A DNA stretch of 64,000 nucleotides, from contig NZ_LANF01000019.1 of assembly GCF_000966265.1 (NCBI RefSeq), positions 186,001 to 250,000 of the forward strand. Reading direction: 5' to 3'. This DNA is from Palaeococcus ferrophilus DSM 13482. GTDB taxonomy: Archaea > Methanobacteriota_B > Thermococci > Thermococcales > Thermococcaceae. A model generated the notes under the pieces. That model was given only the letters and a program-made list of their open reading frames with translations, did not search any database and had not been told where the DNA came from. Positions within the stretch are counted from its first letter, which is position 1. Every line of letters begins with the position of its first letter. Shown piece after piece: positions 48,138 to 55,928 of the stretch. Position numbers and translations under genes: made by a program.

Positions 48138-48221
48138 TTTTTGGTGTCGTTTTGAAAATCTGCAGGAGGTTATCTTTCATTTAGGGCAAATATTGAAGGG
48201 AGGTTAGCAACAAAGTGGAAG

Positions 48222-48827
48222 TCACTCCGTAACGACTTCCTCTGTCTCCTCCTTCTCCCCCGCCACTTTCTCGGCAGCTTTCTCCGGCTCCAGCTCGCCC
48301 TCCTTCACCGCCTCTATCGTCTTCATTATCTCAGCGAGCTCTTCGTCCTCCTCGAACTCAACGCCCGCACCTAGAGCCTGGTCGGTGTACTCGAGCATCG
48401 TGTTCAGGTTCTCGTTGAGGTTCTGGGCATCGAGCCTCATGCTCACGAGGTTCTTCTCCAGCTCCTCGGGGGACATCTTTCTCAGGAGTTCCCACGTGGG
48501 CGTGCCCCTGAGGATGGCCTCGTTCTCCTTGATTATCAGCAGGTTGCTGACGAGCATTAGCTGTTTGTTGAGCTGGGCGTGGGTGTTCTGGAGGCTCTTC
48601 TTGCGCTGGTTGAGGGTTTTTATCTTCGTAGCTATCGTGAGTTCCTCGCTTTTGCTTCTGGCATTCTTGGCCCTCTCGAAGAGGAGGGCTATTTCTCTGT
48701 CTATCTCAGCTATCTCGTTCTCGATCTTCCCTATCTGCATGTCAAGCTTAACCTGGTTCTCCCTGAGCTTGTCAATCGGTATGTCGAGCGGGTTCTTCTT
48801 TCCAAAAAACCTTGAAAGGAGGCCCAT
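48222..48827 (-). CDS. ESCRT-III-like protein, CHMP4/Snf7-type layout (cluster gene 4)
   Basis: A 201-residue helical protein starting MGLLSRFFGKKNP, a short amphipathic segment like that of Snf7. Then comes a long basic hairpin (KLRENQVKLDMQIGKIENEI; TIATKIKTLNQRKKSLQNTH; QLNKQLMLVSNLLIIKENEAIL), then MSPEELEKNLVSMRLDAQNLNENLNTMLEY. An acidic stretch, GAGVEFEEDEELAEIMKTIE, recalls the FGEEFDEDELMAELEEL region of CHMP4. The tail is Glu-rich. The order and charge switch match ESCRT-III subunits closely. The ATG overlaps the stop of the preceding gene (TGATG). Confidence 0.6.
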   Translation of the reverse strand: MGLLSRFFGKKNPLDIPIDKLRENQVKLDMQIGKIENEIAEIDREIALLFERAKNARSKSEELTIATKIKTLNQRKKSLQNTHAQLNKQLMLVSNLLIIKENEAILRGTPTWELLRKMSPEELEKNLVSMRLDAQNLNENLNTMLEYTDQALGAGVEFEEDEELAEIMKTIEAVKEGELEPEKAAEKVAGEKEETEEVVTE

Positions 48828-49423
48828 CACAGCTCCTCCTCCGTATCCTTCTCGATCTTAGGCGAGGCTATCTCGGAGGATACCTCCTCAGCGTCTGCCT
48901 CCCCTGTCTCGACCTTGGCCCAGGCTTCCATGAGCTCCCTCTCGGTCTGGTCTTCCGTCGCCTCAAACTCGGCCACGTCCATCTCGAAGACCCTGTTGAG
49001 GCCCTCAACCATCTCATCGAACTCCCTGCCGTCGAGACTCACCCTGACGAGCACGCTTTCAAGCTGCTCCGGCTCGACCTTGGAGAGCTTGTCCCAGAGG
49101 CCTATCTTCCTCAACTCCTTCTCGTACTTCTTGACCACTATCAGGTTCTTGATGAAGGTGTACTGCTTCTGGGCGGTGGTGAAGTCCCTCAGCTTGAGCT
49201 TCTGCTCCATGTCGAGGCTCTTAATTTCTTGGGCGAGCATCTTCTTCTTGAGGACGTCCGCCCCGATGCCCTCCTGAAAAAGCTGCTTCTTTTTCTTCTC
49301 GATGCGCTCGATTTCCTTCTTCGCCCTCTCAAGCCTGTTCCTCAGGCGTATCTCCTCCTCCTGAAGCTCCCTGAGGGAGAGCTTTTCAATCGGGTTCTTC
49401 CTAAACCTGTCGAGTATCCCCAT
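48827..49423 (-). CDS. ESCRT-III-like protein (cluster gene 3)
   Basis: A 198-residue paralogue-like partner of the following gene. It begins MGILDRFRKNPIEKLS and continues with a Lys/Arg/Glu-rich long hairpin: RNRLERAKKEIERIEKKKKQL, then LKKKMLAQEIKSLDMEQKLKLRD. VEPEQLESVLVRVSLDGREFDEMVEGLNRVFEMDV corresponds to the third/fourth helices. An acidic C-terminal third (EATEDQTERELMEAWAKVETGEADAEEVSSEI) follows. The AxEIKxL phrase in the second helix is typical of Snf7-like proteins. The start is set by AGGTGAT. It is 10 nt from the large coiled-coil gene and overlaps the next by 1 nt. Confidence 0.58.
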   Translation of the reverse strand: MGILDRFRKNPIEKLSLRELQEEEIRLRNRLERAKKEIERIEKKKKQLFQEGIGADVLKKKMLAQEIKSLDMEQKLKLRDFTTAQKQYTFIKNLIVVKKYEKELRKIGLWDKLSKVEPEQLESVLVRVSLDGREFDEMVEGLNRVFEMDVAEFEATEDQTERELMEAWAKVETGEADAEEVSSEIASPKIEKDTEEEL

Positions 49424-49433
49424 CACAATCACC

Positions 49434-51257
49434 TCACTTCCTTATCAGCACGAGTCCAAACCCGTCTATGTATTTCACCACATGGCCTTCCCGGCCGAGT
49501 TCATAGAACGCCCTCCTCACCTGCTCCTCGTCCCCGCATTCGAGGCACTCGCTGAGGGGGAGGTAGTCCCTGCCCTCAAGCTTCTCCCTGACGCACTCCC
49601 TCACCTTGGCATAGACCTCCTCGTCCAGTTCAAGGCTCACCAGTGGAGCTAGAGCCCCGGCGTAGCGGTCGTTGGGGTTGTGGATCACCTCTCCCGTCTC
49701 GGTGTCGAGGAGTATGAGCGAGACGTTCTCGGAGTAGAAGTTCCTGTGGAAGTCCTCGGATGAGACGTACCTCCTGATGCGCTCCTCAAAGCCGAGGGGT
49801 GAAGCTACCACGAGCACGGTTCTTCCCCCGCCAGGGGATTCTCTCGCCCCCACAAGGTGTACGTTCAGCTCCGCCAGGGTCAGCGGGTCAGTATCCATAC
49901 CTAACTCTGCGAGCCTCTCCACGCGGGTAAGGTAAATCGCCTTTATGAGGATCCTCTCCTTTCTTCCGAGGAGCTTCCTCTCCTTCAGGCGGATCTCCAG
50001 GTATCTGTTCTCAGGCAGGTTCCAGAGGGCCGTTTCGTCGAGCTTTCCCCTGAAGCCTGAAACATCGACCCCCTTCTTTTCCTCAACGTCCTCAACGGAG
50101 TACCGCTTTCCAAGGAGGCTTATCTTATCCCTGAACTTGCTCTTCACCCTGCCGATGAAGTTGAGCTCCTGAATTCTCGCCTCCTCCCTCACAACGAGCC
50201 TGCTGCCCTTCTCCACCTTGCCCGAGATGGCGAGCACTTCCTCTATCTTCCTCCTAAGTTCCTCGTCCCTCTGTGAGACCTCGATTTCCCTCTTCCTGAG
50301 CTCCATCTCCTTCTGCTTGAGCTCAAGCTCCCTTCTCCGTATCCTTTCTTCGAGAAGCTTCGCCTCGCGCAGGGCCTCTTCCCTGGCCTTTGCAAGCTCT
50401 TCCTCCAGTTTTTCCCTCAGCTCCTCGTCCTTGAGTTCGAGCAACCTTTTAGTCAGCTCCTCCTTCTCACGCTCAAACTTTCTGATCAGCTCCTCCTTCT
50501 CCCTGCGGAGCCTCTCTATCTCGGCCAAGTTTGACGTGGAGAGCTCCTCCTCAAGCTTCCTGCGCTCACCCTCGAAGAACTCGACCATCTCGGCCATTCT
50601 CCTCTTCAGCTCTCTAACCCGGGTCTCGTAGGTCTCCCTCACGGCTTCGACTTCCCCGGCCTTTTCCCTCTCCCACTCCTCCATGAGCGTCCGGAACCAG
50701 CCGTATTTGCTCGCCTCGTTTATTGCCGCATCAATCTTCTCGCGGTATCTCCTCCAGGTTCTCTTGAGGTGGTACCTGAGGGGGAGCTTTATCTCCGGGT
50801 CTTCGAGCTGCTCCTCTATCCATCTGTCCATGCCGAGGTAGTAGGTTTTGAGCAGCTGGAGAACCTCTTCATCCCTGCGGTAGAGCTTTCCGAGGATGTC
50901 CTCCTTCGTGGTTATTTCGAAAACGTTGTACTTCAGTATCTCATCTATCAGTCCTATTTCGCGCTCCGAAAAGCGCTCGCTGGCAGGAGAGAACTCCTCC
51001 CCCTTCCTCCAGAAGCTCCACGCGAGAACCGCCAGGGCGGCCTCAAATTTTGCCCGGAAGGCCGTATCAACATCGTTCAGGAAATCGCCGCATTCCCCCT
51101 CCAGATAGCGTGAATACGATTCAAGAACCCGCTCCCAGAGCTCCTTTCTCGTATCAAAGCTCTCCACGAGGATATCTCGCCCCTGCCTGATGACCCTCTC
51201 CGCAGGTCTCAGAAGAGTTCTCACGCAGTCGGGATTACCTTCGTTGAATATCACCAT
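49434..51257 (-). CDS. large coiled-coil protein (cluster gene 2)
   Basis: A 607-residue protein I do not recognise. Residues 1-205 are helical with aromatic residues (FEAALAVLAWSFWRKGEEF, LKRTWRRYREKIDAAINEASKYGWF). About 205-350 is a continuous coiled coil (EREKEELTKRLLELKDEELREKLEEELAKAREEAL). The C-terminal 250 residues are alpha/beta (YLEIRLKERKLLGRKERILIKAIYL; VLVVASPLGFEERIRRYVS; SLILLDTETGEVIHNPNDRYAGAL) and end in a winged-helix-like segment (EEQVRRAFYELGREGHVVKYIDGFGLVLIRK). No signal or membrane segment. It may scaffold or position the ESCRT-like proteins encoded just downstream. GAGGTGATACC precedes the ATG. Confidence 0.6.
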   Translation of the reverse strand: MVIFNEGNPDCVRTLLRPAERVIRQGRDILVESFDTRKELWERVLESYSRYLEGECGDFLNDVDTAFRAKFEAALAVLAWSFWRKGEEFSPASERFSEREIGLIDEILKYNVFEITTKEDILGKLYRRDEEVLQLLKTYYLGMDRWIEEQLEDPEIKLPLRYHLKRTWRRYREKIDAAINEASKYGWFRTLMEEWEREKAGEVEAVRETYETRVRELKRRMAEMVEFFEGERRKLEEELSTSNLAEIERLRREKEELIRKFEREKEELTKRLLELKDEELREKLEEELAKAREEALREAKLLEERIRRRELELKQKEMELRKREIEVSQRDEELRRKIEEVLAISGKVEKGSRLVVREEARIQELNFIGRVKSKFRDKISLLGKRYSVEDVEEKKGVDVSGFRGKLDETALWNLPENRYLEIRLKERKLLGRKERILIKAIYLTRVERLAELGMDTDPLTLAELNVHLVGARESPGGGRTVLVVASPLGFEERIRRYVSSEDFHRNFYSENVSLILLDTETGEVIHNPNDRYAGALAPLVSLELDEEVYAKVRECVREKLEGRDYLPLSECLECGDEEQVRRAFYELGREGHVVKYIDGFGLVLIRK

Positions 51258-51266
51258 GGTATCACC

Positions 51267-51785
51267 TCACAGGAGCAGGGAAAGCTCCCTCTCGAGTTTT
51301 TTTGCCATATCCTCCACCGCGCTGCCGTATCCTTCAAGGCTGATGTTAACGGCCGTTCCTCCATCTTCCTCTTCAACGGACACCGTTATCTCCAGCCTGC
51401 CCTTCTTCGTGTAGGCCCTGTACCGTGATACGCTACCCTCGCCGGAAACGTAATATGCGCCGAACTTGGAGAGGACGTACCTGAGGAGCTTGGCCACGAT
51501 TGCCGGCTCTTCGCTGCTCGTGTGGCGTATTTCAACTACTTTGGGGGTTACCTTTGAGCCGATATCCTCCGGCTCGACTCTGTACACCCTAACTTTGCCC
51601 TCCGTCGGCGGGTCGAGCTTTGAGAGGAGTTCCTCCATGAGCTTGGACACATCGGAGGCCTCAACCATGAAGGAGATGCCCTTCAGCTTGGACACCCTGG
51701 CCCGATTTGACCACTTGTCAATTAGGTATTCAACGCGCTTTCGCTCAGCATCGTTATCGTAAACCACCACGAACAGGTGTGTCAC
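51267..51785 (-). CDS. conserved hypothetical alpha/beta protein, first gene of the ESCRT-like cluster
   Basis: A 172-residue protein of unknown function. The N-terminal half has strand/helix alternation (HLFVVVYDNDAERKRVEYLIDKW, then ISFMVEASDVSKLMEELLSKL). The C-terminal half is a curved-sheet-like domain (RYRAYTKKGRLEITVSVEEEDGGTAVNISLEGYG) ending in an amphipathic helix, which resembles small START/SRPBCC-like or pleckstrin-like folds only in outline. The GTG start is chosen because GAGGTGA lies 5 nt upstream. It lies directly behind the promoter of unit 1 and 9 nt before the large coiled-coil gene. Confidence 0.6.
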   Translation of the reverse strand: MTHLFVVVYDNDAERKRVEYLIDKWSNRARVSKLKGISFMVEASDVSKLMEELLSKLDPPTEGKVRVYRVEPEDIGSKVTPKVVEIRHTSSEEPAIVAKLLRYVLSKFGAYYVSGEGSVSRYRAYTKKGRLEITVSVEEEDGGTAVNISLEGYGSAVEDMAKKLERELSLLL

Positions 51786-51831
51786 GGTCTTCACCTCTGC
51801 ACTTCCTTTGGATTGTGTTGGGCATCGGGAG

Positions 51832-51839
51832 TATATAAC
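51832..51839 (-). promoter_or_regulatory. promoter of ESCRT-like cluster unit 1
   Basis: Minus strand GAAAACGTTATATACTC gives a BRE/TATA about 47-54 nt before the first start codon. It probably drives genes 1-4, with read-through possible into genes 5-8. Confidence 0.6.
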
Positions 51840-51929
51840 GTTTTCGGCATTTTGGAGAAAAGTACAATACAGTCAAATTTTCCACTTTGTTAAATGTTGG
51901 AAAATAGGAGGAGAAACTCATGAAGAAAA

Positions 51930-52478
51930 TCAAACCCTCTCAACGACGCCCTTCAGTATCTCCTCAACCTTCCCCGCCACCTCGAGCAGTTCCTCGTTCC
52001 CGGTAACGCCCATGGCCACCGTCGGGAGAAGTAAGCTCACGTGGGTCTTCCCTTCCTCCACGTAGACTACCATGTTGCACGGCAGGAACGTGCCGCTGTT
52101 GATGTCTATGCCTATCAGCTCGCTTGAGTAGTTCGGATTGCACGCCCCGAGGATTACGTAGGGCTCCATATCAAGGCCGAGTTTCTCCTTAAAGAGTTTA
52201 TCAACCCTTATCTCGCTGAGCACTCCGAAGCCTTCCTTCTTCAGCTCCTCCTTGACCTTCTCAACGGTCTCGTCAAATCCTGCCTCGACCCCCAAGACGT
52301 AGGCGTACTCCTTCGTGGGCTCTTCCATCCCGTGCATTCCGCGACCTTTCATGCCCTTTCCGTGCCCCTTGCAGCCACCTTTCATCTTGCCTTTGCCCTT
52401 CATTCCCTGCATGCCGCCTTCCATGCCTTCCTTGTCTTTTCCCTTCATTCCACCCATTTCATTCATTTTGCCGTTCAT
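51930..52478 (-). CDS. DUF302 domain protein with Met/Gly/Lys/His-rich N-terminus
   Basis: A 182-residue protein. Residues 1-50 are low complexity, made of GMKGK, GMQGMKGKGKMKGG and HGKGMKGRGMHGM units with one Cys, a probable metal-binding tail. The remainder is a DUF302 domain: YVLGVEAGFDETVEKVKEELKKEGFGVLSEIRVDKLFKEKLG, then YVILGACNPNYSSELIGIDINSGTFLPCNMVVYVEEGKTHVSLLLPT. The ACNP and LPCN motifs hold two conserved cysteines. No signal peptide. DUF302 proteins often occur with metal-stress genes. The start follows GAGGTGATTCAGA. The promoter shares a motif with the Met-rich gene at 33878. Confidence 0.8.
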   Translation of the reverse strand: MNGKMNEMGGMKGKDKEGMEGGMQGMKGKGKMKGGCKGHGKGMKGRGMHGMEEPTKEYAYVLGVEAGFDETVEKVKEELKKEGFGVLSEIRVDKLFKEKLGLDMEPYVILGACNPNYSSELIGIDINSGTFLPCNMVVYVEEGKTHVSLLLPTVAMGVTGNEELLEVAGKVEEILKGVVERV

Positions 52479-52523
52479 TCTGAATCACCTCATTCCTTAC
52501 AGTACTTAATTGATTGGAGGGAA

Positions 52524-52545
52524 TAATAGGTTTGTCTTTTACAAA
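52524..52545 (-). promoter_or_regulatory. shared metal-gene promoter motif, copy 2
   Basis: Minus strand TTTGTAAA-N4-AAA-CCTATTA before the DUF302 gene, with 18 of 22 positions identical to the copy at 34273-34294. Confidence 0.45.
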
Positions 52546-52577
52546 ATGGAAAAATTGGAGGCCAAAAATTCTCACAA

Positions 52578-53480
52578 TTAAGGCGATCCTTTGAGTCCTT
52601 TATAAACCGCCTTCAGGAGCAGAAGAATGCAGACAGTGGAGGTGGTCAGTGCCACAGGAACGTTCACCTCAAACCAGAGGCCTCTCAGTGCGGCGTAGGT
52701 GGGAACGGCGAAGAGCGGAATAATCAAGGGAAGAAGGTACCTGCGGGCGGGAGCTCTCGAACCCTTAAGGGCGTTTTTCTCGCCCTTCAGCCTCCTGAGT
52801 GTATACAGAGTTAGGGCAAGCAGGGGGAGAAGCACAAGGGGTGAAAAGGTCACCGCTACAAACGTGAAGACTGCAAAGAACGCCACCACCGCGCCAAACA
52901 CCCCAACCTCCCATCTGGTGGGTATGAACTCCGCAGGAGAGGTTAAATCGAAGGTGGAGTATGCAACCATGAGAAAAGCCGTCGAGATTAAAGTGTAGGC
53001 CGCGAAGTGCCCCACACTAACGGCGTAGCCGTCCTCAAGCTTCCAGTAGGTCGCCCAGAGGCCGAAGAAAACGCCGATGCCGGCAAAAAGGGCTATCGCC
53101 CGGAGGAGGCTCCACTCACCAATGGCCTTTCTCGCGAAGTAAGTCCCTAAGAGCACGGAAATCAGGGCGTGCCACGCTAAAGGCGTCCACACCAGCTGGA
53201 ATGGAAACGCCTTGTATGCTTCCTGGACGATAACACCCTCAACGAGCCAGCCGAAGACCGCCCCCACCAGAAAGATGGAGTAAAGGGAATCCGCTTTGAA
53301 GCGCTCCGCCATTAGGAGGACGAAGAATGCTAAAACTGAGTATATCAGCCACGTCATAATCGCCCCGATGATAGTGTCTCCCGCTTTCCACCGGCTCCAG
53401 AAGGTGAGCTCGGAGTAGAAGTAGAGAATGTAGCCGAGGGAAAGCGTGGAGATAAGTCTTCTAGCGAGTGCTCTGCCCAT
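52578..53480 (-). CDS. eight-segment integral membrane protein, function unknown
   Basis: A 300-residue membrane protein with about eight to nine hydrophobic segments. Trp-rich and aromatic loops (SELTFWSRWKAGDTIIGAIMTWLIY, FGLWATYWKLEDGYAVSVGHFAAYTL) and a single Glu in a membrane segment (GWLVEGVIVQEAY) are notable. I do not recognise the family. Its start lies 20 nt inside the end of the methyltransferase gene, so the two are translationally coupled. A lipid-modifying role together with that methyltransferase is conceivable but unproven. Confidence 0.55.
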   Translation of the reverse strand: MGRALARRLISTLSLGYILYFYSELTFWSRWKAGDTIIGAIMTWLIYSVLAFFVLLMAERFKADSLYSIFLVGAVFGWLVEGVIVQEAYKAFPFQLVWTPLAWHALISVLLGTYFARKAIGEWSLLRAIALFAGIGVFFGLWATYWKLEDGYAVSVGHFAAYTLISTAFLMVAYSTFDLTSPAEFIPTRWEVGVFGAVVAFFAVFTFVAVTFSPLVLLPLLALTLYTLRRLKGEKNALKGSRAPARRYLLPLIIPLFAVPTYAALRGLWFEVNVPVALTTSTVCILLLLKAVYKGLKGSP

Positions 53481-54150
53481 AGTCCTTCCTCCTGGGTTTC
53501 AATGCGATGACAATTTCAACGGGAAGCCCGAAAATCCGTCCCTTCTTCTCCTGCACCACCACAAAACCAGCACCCTTTAAAACCTCAGAGAGATAAATCG
53601 GCCGGCAGTCCAGGTACCGGGGGAACCTCTCGTGAAGCCATTCGTAGAGCCTCACGGCCAGCCCTTCACCCTTTGACATACCCACCACACCAAGCCTTCC
53701 ACCAGGCTTCAGGACTCTCTTAACCTCACCGAGCACTTTCGGAATCTCGGGCGTATCAAAGAGCTCGAGAGTGAAGCTCATGAAGACAGCATCAAACGTG
53801 TTATCCTCATAGGGTAATCGTGAGGCATCTCCACGGTACAGCTCAACCCTATCCAACAGTCCAGCTTTCTGGAGTCTCTTTTTACTGACCTCCAGCATCC
53901 CGGAAGAGATATCAATACCGTAAACCTTTCCTTTCTCCCCCACGAGCCCGGCCATCTCCACCAAGGCATGGCCCGTTCCAAAGCCTATCTCCAGAACCGT
54001 TTCCCCAGTTTGGATGTTGAGGAGCTCCAGCGCCCTGTCTCTGTATTTCCTCTCGGGAAAAGCGAACAAATCGTAGAATCTGCTGATTCTGTCGTAGAGC
54101 TTCTTTGCCTCCTCCTGAGTCCGGCAAACCCGCGATACTTTTGAACCCAT
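53461..54150 (-). CDS. class I SAM-dependent methyltransferase (UbiE/PMT-like)
   Basis: A 229-residue methyltransferase. YDRISRFYDLFAFPERKYRDRALELL at the N-terminus is the usual helical entry of the UbiE-like group. Motif I is VLEIGFGTGHALVEMAG, then VYGIDISSGMLEVSKKRLQ, then GDASRLPYEDNTFDAVFMSFTLELF, and VKRVLKPGGRLGVVGMSKG. The C-terminus is basic. Substrate unknown; quinone or phospholipid methylation is typical for this family. A CCATAAATAATTCC element around 54180-54192 is the promoter. It heads a two-gene operon with the membrane protein. Confidence 0.82.
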   Translation of the reverse strand: MGSKVSRVCRTQEEAKKLYDRISRFYDLFAFPERKYRDRALELLNIQTGETVLEIGFGTGHALVEMAGLVGEKGKVYGIDISSGMLEVSKKRLQKAGLLDRVELYRGDASRLPYEDNTFDAVFMSFTLELFDTPEIPKVLGEVKRVLKPGGRLGVVGMSKGEGLAVRLYEWLHERFPRYLDCRPIYLSEVLKGAGFVVVQEKKGRIFGLPVEIVIALKPRRKDYGQSTR

Positions 54151-54226
54151 CCGGCTCGCCCGGTGGAGTTTTGTTCAAGGAATTATTTATGGGTTGTTAC
54201 CTCAGGTGAGCGGCTGGAAACAGAGT

Positions 54227-55045
54227 TCACCTCCTCACCCTCCGGTACGCCAGCACGAGCACCAGCACAAGCCCAGCAAAAAGCATCGGGTAGAACTCCA
54301 GATACCCAACCCCACTGGCAACAGGACAGGTCGGTAGCTCTTTTTCAAGACCCCTCGTGAGATTCAACCTCCAAAGGGAGCTCCCATCGTAGTAAAGCAC
54401 GGTAATGTCCTTCCAGTCAAGGGGGACGAAGGGATTTTTAGGCTGGATGTAGATAAGGGCCCCTTCTCCCAGGAAGACTGCACGCAGGGTTGTGTTGCTC
54501 GGAAGATGAAGAGTCATGTTGTCGGGGACTTTAATTGTGTAGGACACTCTGCCGTTCGAAACGTGGAGCTTTGAGCCGTTGAATTCGACCGGGTACGAGG
54601 GCGAGGTTATGGAAACGTTGCCGCAGGAGCACAGCTCATTTCGGATTTCCTCCGGAATCATAACGTTGTTGGTTACGCACGGTTTTTCCGGGTCTATGGC
54701 CCTTCCGTCGCTCAAATACCAAAGCCCCCTGTAGAATGTATAAAAGAGCTCCTCCGCCCCGGTGGTGCTGCCAAGGTAGTAGAGCTTCCCATCCCTGAAG
54801 TAGAAGTAGTACCCCCCAACCATGCTCGGGGTGGGTACCCCCTGCATTCCCGAGCCCAGTGCGTCCCAGGAGAGGGTTATTATCGCGTCGTCTTTTCCGA
54901 CTTTAATAAATGGGGCGAAACTGCAGTATTCCGTGGGGCCGAGAACAGGATGCGGGCCGCAGAGAGACTCGGTAGCTAAAACCGGGGACAAGAACAAAAA
55001 CAGAAGAAAAACAAAAAAGCCCAATTTCCATGTGGGGTTATACAT
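54227..55045 (-). CDS. secreted, C-terminally anchored hypothetical protein
   Basis: A 272-residue protein. The signal peptide is WKLGFFVFLLFLFLSPVLATES. The exported part has cysteines probably paired (CGPHPVLGPTEYC, CVTNN, CSCG, CPVA), several N-x-T/S sites, and mostly beta structure (VGGYYFYFRDGKLYYLGSTTGAEELFYTFYRGLWYLSD). A C-terminal membrane segment (FYPMLFAGLVLVLVLAY) with RRVRR anchors it with the domain outside. I do not recognise a family. The start MYNPTWK follows GGGGGT and overlaps the end of the DUF4855-like gene by 8 nt, which suggests the pair forms one unit. Confidence 0.6.
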   Translation of the reverse strand: MYNPTWKLGFFVFLLFLFLSPVLATESLCGPHPVLGPTEYCSFAPFIKVGKDDAIITLSWDALGSGMQGVPTPSMVGGYYFYFRDGKLYYLGSTTGAEELFYTFYRGLWYLSDGRAIDPEKPCVTNNVMIPEEIRNELCSCGNVSITSPSYPVEFNGSKLHVSNGRVSYTIKVPDNMTLHLPSNTTLRAVFLGEGALIYIQPKNPFVPLDWKDITVLYYDGSSLWRLNLTRGLEKELPTCPVASGVGYLEFYPMLFAGLVLVLVLAYRRVRR

Positions 55046-55928
55046 ACGATACCCCCAAATTGTTTCTGCAGTATGAATCAACGTGTCTAACAACATCAAA
55101 AGTCACTCCAAAGTAGTATGCCCTCTGAGAATATTTTCTGCCAATATTATTAATCTGAGCCTGTATGTAGTCGCTTGCTAATTTTGTGCAGTTGTTTGAG
55201 TCACTGCAAGTTTTGCAGTTTCCTCCACCACCTATAACACATTCATCAGCTTCCATTTCCATGAACACGTTCCAGCAATTGTACTTAAGCTTTGATCCCT
55301 CAAGATTAAGTACCCAGCCATTTATGTTACTTATCCGGCCCATATAATAATTTGGCTGTGCGAAAATATAGTCAAAATATTCGCAGGCTCCGGGATAGTT
55401 TGGAGGATAATACCAGGGGAATATATTCGTCCCCTCAATATTCATTGTTGGTACACTTGGAATCCAGATGAATTCAAATCCCGTGCTGTGTATCTTTTGT
55501 GACATTTCTTTGATCAATTCGTGGGAGATTCCCACTCCCCTCTCTATCTGATCCTGTTTAAACATCCAAGCATTCTCAAGGCTCCAATAGAATCCCCTTA
55601 AATTAGGGTCTGATGATCCAGTAAATACATTGATCCATTTTTCCCAATAGGACCCTTCAAAACTTCCTGTTATGTTGCCACGAGGTGTCTTTGAGGGCGT
55701 AAAGAAAGGTATTGTAACATAGTATGGCATGTTCATGTGCTCACTCAGATATTCTGAAAGGTTATATGCGTCAGTCTCTGCATCTCCGGTATACTGGATG
55801 TGAGCTGGCTGTCCTAGTACTACAGCATAGCCAAAACCTAGTTCTCTAAACTCATTTAGGCTCCCGCTCATCCTCGATTCGTAGTTCGAGCCATTCCATC
55901 TGATCCACCACAGTCCAAAGTTCGCCAT
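55038..55928 (-). CDS. DUF4855-like, glycoside-hydrolase-fold protein on an AT-rich insert
   Basis: A 296-residue protein with features of the DUF4855 family: LRGFYWSLENAWMFKQ, FEFIWIPSVPTMN and FDYIFAQPNYYMGR fit the strands of a TIM barrel. WSLEN and the Asp/Glu positions could be catalytic. No signal peptide is seen at the chosen start, MANFGLWWIRWNG, behind GGTGATTTCC. A Cys-rich loop (CVIGGGGNCKTCSDSNNCTK) may bind metal or form disulfides. The base composition is visibly richer in A/T than neighbours and codons such as AAT, ATA and TTT are frequent, suggesting recent acquisition. Function unknown. Confidence 0.5.
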   Translation of the reverse strand: MANFGLWWIRWNGSNYESRMSGSLNEFRELGFGYAVVLGQPAHIQYTGDAETDAYNLSEYLSEHMNMPYYVTIPFFTPSKTPRGNITGSFEGSYWEKWINVFTGSSDPNLRGFYWSLENAWMFKQDQIERGVGISHELIKEMSQKIHSTGFEFIWIPSVPTMNIEGTNIFPWYYPPNYPGACEYFDYIFAQPNYYMGRISNINGWVLNLEGSKLKYNCWNVFMEMEADECVIGGGGNCKTCSDSNNCTKLASDYIQAQINNIGRKYSQRAYYFGVTFDVVRHVDSYCRNNLGVSYV

